Positions 52,838-59,902 of a DNA stretch of 64,000 bases are shown here, in pieces (position 1 is the first letter of the stretch; every line of letters starts with the position of its first letter). Position numbers and translations under genes: made by a program. Where the stretch lies: contig CAYTGN010000002.1 in NCBI GenBank assembly GCA_964437415.1, positions 124,001-188,000 on the forward strand, read 5' to 3'. The notes beneath the pieces were generated by a model that saw only the letters and a list, made by a program, of their open reading frames with translations, ran no database searches and was not told where the DNA came from. The stretch is from CADEDV01 sp964437415 (lineage in GTDB: Bacteria; Bacteroidota; Bacteroidia; Chitinophagales; Chitinophagaceae).

Positions 52838-55003
52838 TTATTCGCCTTGCTGCGGCCGTGGCTGACCTTCAGGCTTTGGTATCAATACTTTTCTTGACAA
52901 TTTGAATTTGCCTGATTTCGGATCTGTGCCTATTAGTTTCACTTTCATTACATCTCCTTCTTTCACCAGGCCGTCTAATGTTTCCAGACGTTTCCAACTC
53001 ACTTCACTGATGTGAACCAACCCTTGCTTGCCGGGCAGGAACTCAACAAATGCACCGAAAGGAACGATTGATTTCACTGTAGCTTCATACACATCACCCA
53101 CCACAGGAACAGCGACAATACCTTTGATCCATGCCTCCGCTTTCTGCACACCTTCTTTGTTTACCCCAAACACACTCACCTCACCCATATTGTTCTTTTC
53201 TTCGATATTGATGGTAGTGCCGGTCTCTCTTTGCATTTCCTGTATCACTTTACCGCCTGGCCCGATCACAGCGCCAATGAACTCACGGTCAATATACATT
53301 TTCACCATTCGTGGTGCATGTGGCTTCACTTCGCTCCTGGCTTCAGGAATGCAGTTGTACATCGCATCGAGAATATGCAAACGGCCACGTCTTGCCTGTT
53401 CAAGGGCCTGCTGCATAACTTCCATTTTCAAGCCATCCACTTTGATATCCATTTGCACACCGCAAATGCCGTCTTTTGTGCCGGTCACTTTAAAGTCCAT
53501 ATCTCCGAGGTGATCCTCGTCTCCCAGGATGTCGGTAAGTATGGCGTATTTATCATCTTTTGTGATCAATCCCATAGCAACCCCGGAAACATGCTTGGGA
53601 ACCGGAATGCCCGCATCCATCAACGCCAGTGATCCGGCGCAAACCGTAGCCATAGAAGACGAACCGTTTGATTCCAAAATATCACTCACCACACGAACGG
53701 TGTAGGCAAAATCACCTGTCGGCATCATTTGTTTCAATGAACGCATTGCCAGGTTGCCATGGCCTACTTCGCGGCGGCTCTGGCCTCTCATCATCTTCAC
53801 CTCACCGGTTGAGAAAGGAGGGAAATTATAATGCAGGTAGAATTTTGAATCAAAAGATTTGGCTGCACTTTCCACCAGCAACTCATCCAAAGGAGTTCCT
53901 AAGGTAACCGTAGTAAGCGACTGTGTTTCACCCCTTGTAAACAATGCGGCGCCATGTGGAGAAGGCAGCACATCCACCTCCATATCCAGCGGACGAACGG
54001 TTTCAAGGTCTCTTCCATCCAGTCTCACTTTTTCATCGAGGATCATATCCCGAACGACATAATACTGCAGATCGTTATAATAAGCAGAAGCAAATTTTTT
54101 TGTTGCATCAGGCAGGCTTTCACCGTCGGCCACATTAAGGTCTTTTTTGAGGAACTCCATCAGTTCCTCCCTGATCGCATCAAATTTGTCGCTGCGCTCA
54201 TGTTTGCTGTATTTACCCTTTGCCACTTCATATACTTTTTGTTTGGCAAAAGCATTTACTTTTTCCCGGATCGCCTCATCCTGCTCGGGTTTTTTATAAT
54301 CCCTCTTTCCTTTCACTCCGACCAGGTCTCTTAATTCTTCCTGCGCCTTCACCTGTATGCGAATAGCATCATGAGCTATTTCCAGCACTTTACACAGGTC
54401 AGCTTCACTGCACTCCTGTGCTTCACCTTCCACCATCATCAGGTTCTTGTCGGTTGCGGCAATGATGAAATCCATATCTGCTTTCTCCAGGTCTGAACGA
54501 TAAGGATTGACTTTGAACTCTCCGTTGATCCTCGCTACCCTTACTTCAGAAATAATCTCCTTAATAGGGATATCAGAAACAGCCAATGCCGCAGAGGCGG
54601 CGAGACAAGCCATCGCATCCGGCATCACTTCAGGGTCGCTGGAAATAAGGCTTATCAGCACCTGCACTTCACAGAGATAATCTTCCGGGAATAACGGGCG
54701 AAGAGCCCGGTCAACCAAACGGCTGGTCAATATCTCATAGTCATTCAGTCTTGCTTCTCTTTTGAAGAACGAACCGGGAATTCGACCCGCTGCAGCAAAT
54801 TTTTCCTGGTAGTCAACAGACATCGGGAAAAAGCTTTGTCCTTCTTTGGGTTCTTTTGTAGCTACCACGGTAGCCAAGATCACACAATTTCCCATGGAAA
54901 CCGTAACAGCTCCGTCGGCCTGGCGGGCCAGGCGGCCAGTTTCAATGGTCACCATGCGGCCATCGCCTATGTCAAATGTTTTGCGAATAGTTTGTTGTAA
55001 CAT
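52838..55003 (-). CDS. pnp: Polyribonucleotide nucleotidyltransferase
   Basis: The 721-residue 3'-5' exoribonuclease shows two RNase PH domains (first about 1-230, second about 310-550, including FSTGEVKMMRGQSRREVGHG), a KH domain (about 555-620, VIGPGGKVIQEM) and an S1 domain (about 628-700, VPFGAFVEFLPGKQGLVHISEVSW). All parts of the family are present. Directly upstream of the start is a heptamer array, then a hairpin at 55195-55223 in the rpsO-pnp gap. Confidence 0.97.
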   Translation of the reverse strand: MLQQTIRKTFDIGDGRMVTIETGRLARQADGAVTVSMGNCVILATVVATKEPKEGQSFFPMSVDYQEKFAAAGRIPGSFFKREARLNDYEILTSRLVDRALRPLFPEDYLCEVQVLISLISSDPEVMPDAMACLAASAALAVSDIPIKEIISEVRVARINGEFKVNPYRSDLEKADMDFIIAATDKNLMMVEGEAQECSEADLCKVLEIAHDAIRIQVKAQEELRDLVGVKGKRDYKKPEQDEAIREKVNAFAKQKVYEVAKGKYSKHERSDKFDAIREELMEFLKKDLNVADGESLPDATKKFASAYYNDLQYYVVRDMILDEKVRLDGRDLETVRPLDMEVDVLPSPHGAALFTRGETQSLTTVTLGTPLDELLVESAAKSFDSKFYLHYNFPPFSTGEVKMMRGQSRREVGHGNLAMRSLKQMMPTGDFAYTVRVVSDILESNGSSSMATVCAGSLALMDAGIPVPKHVSGVAMGLITKDDKYAILTDILGDEDHLGDMDFKVTGTKDGICGVQMDIKVDGLKMEVMQQALEQARRGRLHILDAMYNCIPEARSEVKPHAPRMVKMYIDREFIGAVIGPGGKVIQEMQRETGTTINIEEKNNMGEVSVFGVNKEGVQKAEAWIKGIVAVPVVGDVYEATVKSIVPFGAFVEFLPGKQGLVHISEVSWKRLETLDGLVKEGDVMKVKLIGTDPKSGKFKLSRKVLIPKPEGQPRPQQGE

Positions 55004-55010
55004 GATTCGA

Positions 55011-55045
55011 TAGTTTGTGGTTTATTGTTTTTCGTTTGTAGTTGA
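55011..55045 (-). repeat. Heptanucleotide array before pnp (unit family of 38234)
   Basis: Five units, read on the minus strand as ACTACAA, ACGAAAA, ACAATAA, ACCACAA and ACTATCG, lie right before the pnp ATG. The same units occur before the gene at 38270. Confidence 0.8.
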
Positions 55046-55194
55046 GAAATTGAATAAACCTTGTGTAGATTTTTTTAGCCCGGCTTCATTGCTGCTATCA
55101 TCTTCTGTTGCGGCGCACTCTTGTACTGAAATAATTCTACTGAGCCTTTGCGAAGAGCAAAACGTAACCAGAACACTATAGCTCAAAAACAGTT

Positions 55195-55223
55195 ATTCCC
55201 AACTTTCAGGAGAGGTTGGGAAT
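55195..55223. other. Hairpin ATTCCCAAC/GTTGGGAAT in the pnp leader
   Basis: A perfect 9-bp stem with an 11-base loop lies in the gap between rpsO and pnp without a T-tract. It could be a processing site; E. coli pnp has a comparable leader hairpin that is cut by RNase III. Confidence 0.5.
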
Positions 55224-55289
55224 AGATCAATATAAAACTTTCATTTCTTCTATCAAGAAACATCAGGATTTAAACGACCTTACCTACCC

Positions 55290-55306
55290 CCCTTTTTGGG
55301 AAAGGG
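55290..55306. other. Stem CCCTTT/AAAGGG after rpsO
   Basis: A short 6-bp stem near the rpsO stop lacks a T-tract. It may slow 3' decay but is weakly supported. Confidence 0.3.
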
Positions 55307-55312
55307 CATCGC

Positions 55313-55582
55313 TTATTTTCTAAGTCCGAGTTTCTCAATCAGTTGGCGATAACCGGTCAGGTTATGTTTTTGCAGGTAGTTCAGCAAACGTTTACGTTTA
55401 CCAACCAGTTGCATCAGGCCGCGGTGAGTAGAGAAATCTTTTTTGTTTTGCTGAAGATGGCCGCTGATCTGGCTGATACGTTCCGTCAGCAGGGCGATCT
55501 GGCCTTCAATAGAACCGGTGTTGGCTTCTTTGCCACCGTATTCTTTAATAATTGCTACTTTTTTTTCTTTTAATAATGGCAT
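55313..55582 (-). CDS. rpsO: 30S ribosomal protein S15
   Basis: The 89-residue protein has the S15 pattern (NTGSIEGQIALLTERISQISGHLQQNKKDFSTHRGLM, LVGKRKRLLNYL). It binds 16S rRNA early in assembly. It precedes pnp, as in many bacteria. A TACCTTTG promoter lies upstream. Confidence 0.97.
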   Translation of the reverse strand: MPLLKEKKVAIIKEYGGKEANTGSIEGQIALLTERISQISGHLQQNKKDFSTHRGLMQLVGKRKRLLNYLQKHNLTGYRQLIEKLGLRK

Positions 55583-55634
55583 CTTTTTTCTTTTTTAGGA
55601 TTCATCCGATTTTTTATCCGATTATTTCAGGCGG

Positions 55635-55665
55635 CAAAGGTAAGGCAACGGAGCTTCACTGCCAA
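55635..55665 (-). promoter_or_regulatory. rpsO promoter, TTGG-N19-TACCTTTG
   Basis: On the minus strand TACCTTTG is preceded at 19 bases by TTGG. It lies about 50 bases before the rpsO start. Confidence 0.6.
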
Positions 55666-55670
55666 GAGTT

Positions 55671-56783
55671 CTATAAGCTATTTTTCAGGCAGTTAAGCAG
55701 CAAATTGAGTTCATTTTCTGAATTAAAAGCATGAAGCACAATGCGTAGTCTTTCCTTCCCTTTTGGTACCGTAGGGTACAGGATTGGTCTCACATCCAAT
55801 CCGTTGGCTTGCAAGACCTCTGCCGCCTGCTTGACTTTTTCGTTGCCGGGTATAATAATCCCCTGGATCGGGGTTTGACTTTTTAGTAATTGAAAATTGA
55901 GTGTTGAAGATTGAATTTTTCTTATCAACCCCTGCAGATGCTCCCTTTCTCTACCCAAGGCTGGAAACAATTCATAACTGGCTTTAATGTGTGCCACTGC
56001 CTGCTCTGGCAAAGCTGTTGAATAAATAAAGGAACGGGCAAAATTGATGAGATAATCCTTCAAAGTTTTTGAGCCCACCACTGCTGCACCATGCGCCCCG
56101 CATGCCTTACCAAAAGTGTGAATCCTTGCAAAAACCTTTCCCACTGCACCCAGCATTTGCAGCAGCCCCTCTCCTTTTTCACCTATCACACCGGTTGCAT
56201 GGGCTTCGTCAATAATGAGGTGAGCATTATATTTCTCACAAAGACCAACCAGTTCCTGTAACGGGCAGGTGTCTCCGTCCATGGAGAAAACAGATTCCGT
56301 GACCACAAACACATTGCCTTTTGCAATTTTTAATTTTGCTTCAAGATCATTCATGTCGTTATGACGGAAAGCAAAGTACCCGGCAAACGATAGCCTGATG
56401 CCATCTCGGACGGAAGCATGTGAAAGATAATCATACAGGATGGTATCGCCTCTTTGCGGCACTGATGACAGCAATCCAACATTAGCATCATAACCGGAAT
56501 TGAAAATCAACGCCGCTTCGGCCCCATGAAAATCAGCGATAAACTTCTCCGTGTCTTTGATCAGCGGATAGTTGCCGGTAAGCAATCTTGAGCCGGTGGA
56601 GCCATAGCCCGACCCGTGCCACGGTTTTGAACCGTGGCACGGGTCGGGGCTGAGCAGCTTATTCTTTACGATACCCAAATAATCATTCGAGCAAAAATCA
56701 ATCATCCCTTCCCTGGGCAACTGCAACAGTCGCAGGGAGTTTTGCACTTTTCGTTCATCTAATTTCTTAAAAAGGTATGCCAT
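55671..56783 (-). CDS. Pyridoxal-phosphate aminoacyl transferase (BioF/KBL type) with inserted palindromes
   Basis: The 370-residue enzyme joins acyl-CoA with an amino acid (8-amino-7-oxononanoate synthase or 2-amino-3-ketobutyrate CoA ligase). The PLP lysine is in HTFGKACGAHGA, with DEAHATGVIG before it. Two in-frame insertions stand out. A 19-bp-arm palindrome (56608-56648) encodes PDPCHGSKPWHG before the GSTGSR motif. A heptamer array (55888-55915) encodes SSTLNFQLLK. I start at 56783; the upstream ATG (56801) is inside the second arm of a start-site palindrome. Which of BioF or KBL it is remains open. Confidence 0.88.
   Translation of the reverse strand: MAYLFKKLDERKVQNSLRLLQLPREGMIDFCSNDYLGIVKNKLLSPDPCHGSKPWHGSGYGSTGSRLLTGNYPLIKDTEKFIADFHGAEAALIFNSGYDANVGLLSSVPQRGDTILYDYLSHASVRDGIRLSFAGYFAFRHNDMNDLEAKLKIAKGNVFVVTESVFSMDGDTCPLQELVGLCEKYNAHLIIDEAHATGVIGEKGEGLLQMLGAVGKVFARIHTFGKACGAHGAAVVGSKTLKDYLINFARSFIYSTALPEQAVAHIKASYELFPALGREREHLQGLIRKIQSSTLNFQLLKSQTPIQGIIIPGNEKVKQAAEVLQANGLDVRPILYPTVPKGKERLRIVLHAFNSENELNLLLNCLKNSL
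55888..55915 (-). repeat. In-frame heptanucleotide array in the BioF/KBL-type gene
   Basis: Four units of the plus-strand form AATTGAA, AATTGAG, TGTTGAA, GATTGAA lie inside the coding region. Confidence 0.8.
56608..56648. repeat. 41-base palindrome with 19-bp arms inside the BioF/KBL-type gene
   Basis: CCCGACCCGTGCCACGGTT pairs perfectly with the segment 56630-56648 over a 3-base loop. In frame it encodes PDPCHGSKPWHG. It resembles REP-type palindromes. A diverged copy is at 56838-56867. Confidence 0.9.
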
Positions 56784-56804
56784 ACCTCTAAGGTATGGCA
56801 TACC
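56774..56804. repeat. Palindrome GGTATGCCATACCT spanning the BioF/KBL start codons
   Basis: Two perfect 14-bp arms with a 3-base loop hold both candidate start codons (56783 and 56801), one in each arm. Confidence 0.85.
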
Positions 56805-56820
56805 CTGAAACCCACATTCC

Positions 56821-56828
56821 TATCTTTG
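56821..56828 (+). promoter_or_regulatory. -7 box TATCTTTG of miaE
   Basis: It matches TAnnTTTG, and it sits about 65 bases before the miaE start. Confidence 0.45.
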
Positions 56829-56837
56829 TATCTTTAA

Positions 56838-56867
56838 ACCGTGCCATGATTTTGAACGGTGGTATGG
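56838..56867. repeat. Diverged copy of the CCGTGCCA palindrome
   Basis: Compared with 56608-56648, about 24 of 29 core bases agree (CCGTGCCA, TTTTGAAC, GTGG are kept). It lies in the miaE leader. Confidence 0.6.
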
Positions 56868-56892
56868 CCTGTTGAACAACAAAAAATGCTTC

Positions 56893-57504
56893 ATGGAAAT
56901 GTTTACAGAAGATGTAAAGAATATTCTTGGCCTGCAACTGCCGACAGATCCCCGCTGGGTGAACCTGGCTGGCAAATCAATGGAGGAAATTCTTACCGAC
57001 CATGCATATTGTGAACAAAAGGCAGCCACTTCCTGCATTTCACTCATACAGCGATATAGTGATAAAGAAAAATTAGTGACTGAACTTTCTCCCATTGTCA
57101 CTGAAGAATGGGGACATTTCCGGCTGGTGCTTGCAGAAATGCACAAAAGAAATATGAAACTCGGCAAACAGCGAAAAGATGAATATGTAAACGCTTTGCT
57201 GGCTTTTCAGAAAAAAGGCGGAAATTTTGAAGACCGGTTTTTGGATCAGTTGCTCACTATGGCGATGATTGAAGCCCGGAGCTGCGAACGTTTCAAACGA
57301 CTGAGTGAAGGGCTGAATGATGAATACATGCGGAATTTTTACCGCCGCTTTATGGAAAGTGAAGCGGGACACTATACTCTTTTCATTGAACTTGCTGAAA
57401 CATATATTGACAAAGAAAAAGTCCGCCGCCGCTGGAAGGAATGGCTGGAACATGAATCGGAGATCATGCAAAAATTAGAAGTGAGAGGAGACAGGATACA
57501 TTAG
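56893..57504 (+). CDS. miaE: tRNA-(ms2io6A)-hydroxylase-like di-iron protein
   Basis: The 203-residue protein has two E-x-x-H-like di-iron motifs (TEEWGHFRL near residue 77 and ESEAGHYTL near 160), typical of MiaE, which hydroxylates the modified adenosine 37 of tRNA. The starts ATG 56893 and 56899 are both plausible; TTG at 56872 is less so. The gene is close to the BioF/KBL-type gene and shares the divergent repeat-rich gap. Confidence 0.88.
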   Translation: MEMFTEDVKNILGLQLPTDPRWVNLAGKSMEEILTDHAYCEQKAATSCISLIQRYSDKEKLVTELSPIVTEEWGHFRLVLAEMHKRNMKLGKQRKDEYVNALLAFQKKGGNFEDRFLDQLLTMAMIEARSCERFKRLSEGLNDEYMRNFYRRFMESEAGHYTLFIELAETYIDKEKVRRRWKEWLEHESEIMQKLEVRGDRIH

Positions 57505-57510
57505 GCTACG

Positions 57511-57597
57511 AGAATAAAAGAGCAAAGGAGAAAAAGGAGTTTATAACGGTAAGGTTTGCTATTTTACTCTTTCTCTTTTTTCCTATTTCAACTCTCA
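57511..57597. repeat. Inverted pair of purine/pyrimidine heptamer arrays
   Basis: Left units (57511-57539) are AAGGAGA-like. Right units (57561-57597), read on the minus strand, are AAATAGG- and AGAAAGA-like. They face each other across 21 bases between miaE and the kinase gene. Confidence 0.65.
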
Positions 57598-57660
57598 GTT
57601 AATTTCACGCAAACGATTGAACGCTTCTTCAAATCAATAAATGGTTATTTTCATTGTACC

Positions 57661-58728
57661 ATGAAACCTGCCATTTACCAGGAAGCGTTGGAGGCCTATG
57701 GAAATCCTTTCCATGAATTTACGGTCGAGCCTGTCGGCAACGGCCTCATCAACCAGTCATTCAGGGTCACCAGTAAAATGAACGGCAATTCTTTTTTGCT
57801 GCAGCGTATGAATCAGTCCGTTTTTCAACATCCAGAAAAGGTGCAGGCCAATTATGAAAAACTTTGGAAATACCTACAGGAAGAAGAAACAGGTTATTTT
57901 ATTCCCGAACCGAAATATTTTGCTGACAATACCACGTTCTACTACGACAGCGCAGGCAACTGCTGGAGGGTTTTTGAATTTGTGGAAGGGACGGAGACGC
58001 ATACGGTGGCCGAAAATACAGCGCAGGCCAGGATGGTGGCCGAAACATTTGCTTCTTTCACAGCCAGTTTCAGAAATTTGAATTGCGATGAACTCTATAT
58101 CACCATTCCCGGTTTTCATGACCTGTCACTCCGGTTTAAACAGTTCAGTGAAACGCTTCACAAACGGAATTATGAACGGCTTGTCAAAGCAGCGCCGCTG
58201 ATTGAAGAACTGCGGCAACGGGAACGTTATGTAAGCTTTTATGAGGTCATCATTGAATCGGAAGAATTCCCCCTCCGGGTGATGCACCATGATGCCAAAA
58301 TAAGTAATATCCTTTTTGATGAAGAGACCGGGAATGTGGTTTGCCCGGTTGATTTTGATACGGCCATGCCCGGTCACTTTTTTTCAGATATTGGGGATAT
58401 GATCCGCTCAATGGTTTGCAGTGAGGATGAAAACAGCAAAGCTTTTGATGAACTGGGACTGCGAAACGATTTTTACAAAGCTATTGTTGATGGCTACCTG
58501 TCTGTGCTGGAAGATCAGCTAACCGCTGCTGAAAAAAAATATATCCATTTTTCCGGCATCATCATGTTTTATATGCAGACCCTTCGGTTCATGACAGACT
58601 ATCTTGGCGGGGACACTTACTACCGGACAGATCATCCTGAACAGAATTTTGACCGTGCCTTTAACCAGCTTACGTTATTAAAAAATCTGGAATCATTCCT
58701 TAAGACTTCTTACCAGTTTAGTGTTTGA
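57661..58728 (+). CDS. APH-family sugar kinase (NahK-like)
   Basis: The 355-residue protein is a kinase of the aminoglycoside-phosphotransferase fold. The catalytic loop VMHHDAKISNILFD (about 218-231) holds Asp and Asn, and VDFDTAMPG is the metal site. Homologues in this phylum include N-acetylhexosamine 1-kinase-like enzymes. The neighbouring galK and galM point to sugar metabolism, but the sugar is not known. Its 3' end overlaps the convergent galK by 11 bases. Confidence 0.85.
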   Translation: MKPAIYQEALEAYGNPFHEFTVEPVGNGLINQSFRVTSKMNGNSFLLQRMNQSVFQHPEKVQANYEKLWKYLQEEETGYFIPEPKYFADNTTFYYDSAGNCWRVFEFVEGTETHTVAENTAQARMVAETFASFTASFRNLNCDELYITIPGFHDLSLRFKQFSETLHKRNYERLVKAAPLIEELRQRERYVSFYEVIIESEEFPLRVMHHDAKISNILFDEETGNVVCPVDFDTAMPGHFFSDIGDMIRSMVCSEDENSKAFDELGLRNDFYKAIVDGYLSVLEDQLTAAEKKYIHFSGIIMFYMQTLRFMTDYLGGDTYYRTDHPEQNFDRAFNQLTLLKNLESFLKTSYQFSV

Positions 58729-59875
58729 TCTCTCTTACCCCCTCTCCCATACCCGTTACAAACACACCGGGCTTATAACCGGTTTTGCTTGTATAATATT
58801 GCGATAACCCGTTGGTAAAATCATCCATCATCGCCGTTCTGACCAATGCGATGGCACAACCGCCAAACCCTGCTCCTGTCATTCTTGCGCCGATACAACC
58901 CGGAAAAGTTTCACAAAATTCAACAATGGTATCCAGTTCTTTTCCCGTTACTTCATAGTTTTCTTTCAATGATTGGTGAGAAGTATACATAAGCTGACCG
59001 AACAATTCCAGCCTTCCGCTTTTTAAAGCTTTTGCCGCTTCCTTAACCCTTTCATTTTCCGTAATAACATGAAGTGCCCGCTTTTCCAGGACAGCATCAG
59101 CGATGAAATGTTTGTGATCGTAGAACTGTACGAAAGACAAATCGCAAAGCTGTTGTAGTTGTAATCCTTTTTTAAGAGCAGCCAGCGCTTTGCCACACTC
59201 AAAGAAGCGTTCATTATATTTTGTTTCTGCCAGTTTTCTTTCTTTGTTTGTGTTAATTACAGCAAGCGAATATTCTCCTGTATCAAAGGGTATATATTCA
59301 TGCTCCAGTGTATCGCAATTCAATAAAACAGCATGACCCTCTTTTCCCATGGCAACTGTAAACTGGTCCATGATGCCGCAGTTCACATCCATAAACCCGT
59401 TTTCTGCTTCTTTACACAACAAAGCGATTTCAGTTCCTGAAATATCAATCCCAAACATCACGGACAATGCATAGGCGGTCACTACTTCAACGGAAGCCGA
59501 CGAGGAAAGCCCTGCTCCTACAGGCAGATCGCCATTATAAAGCAATTCAAGACCTGAAAGTGCATGATCGCTCCCGGCAAACAGGTTGATGACTCCTAAT
59601 GGATAATTGAACCATTCCTTACCCGTACGGCTGTAACTTTTCTGCAAATGCAAAGAAGCCGCTTCAGGAAACAGAAGACTGTGAAAATGCAATATCTTAT
59701 CGGTAGTCTTTGATGCAGCGAGATAAGTGCCCTTTTGAATGGCGCCGGGCATCACCGCACCGCCATTGTAATCAATATGCTCGCCAATGAGATTTATCCG
59801 GCCCGGGCAAAAGAAAATATGAGCAGGCTCTTTATGAAACCGATTGCGGAATTCTTCTCTTAATTCATCAACCAT
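58718..59875 (-). CDS. galK: Galactokinase
   Basis: The 385-residue GHMP kinase phosphorylates galactose at C1. Signature GRINLIGEHIDYNGG (residues 26-40), the ATP motif VGAGLSSSASVEV near 116, and MTGAGFGGCAIAL near 337 are present. It is head-to-head with galM, 27 bases apart. Confidence 0.97.
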   Translation of the reverse strand: MVDELREEFRNRFHKEPAHIFFCPGRINLIGEHIDYNGGAVMPGAIQKGTYLAASKTTDKILHFHSLLFPEAASLHLQKSYSRTGKEWFNYPLGVINLFAGSDHALSGLELLYNGDLPVGAGLSSSASVEVVTAYALSVMFGIDISGTEIALLCKEAENGFMDVNCGIMDQFTVAMGKEGHAVLLNCDTLEHEYIPFDTGEYSLAVINTNKERKLAETKYNERFFECGKALAALKKGLQLQQLCDLSFVQFYDHKHFIADAVLEKRALHVITENERVKEAAKALKSGRLELFGQLMYTSHQSLKENYEVTGKELDTIVEFCETFPGCIGARMTGAGFGGCAIALVRTAMMDDFTNGLSQYYTSKTGYKPGVFVTGMGEGVREIKH

Positions 59876-59902
59876 ATAAAAATTGTATTACTTTCATTAA
59901 AT

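Noticed and set aside
4800..57597. Heptamer arrays as CRISPR or minisatellite-type mobile arrays
   Set aside because: Units are 7-9 bases without spacers and differ by locus.
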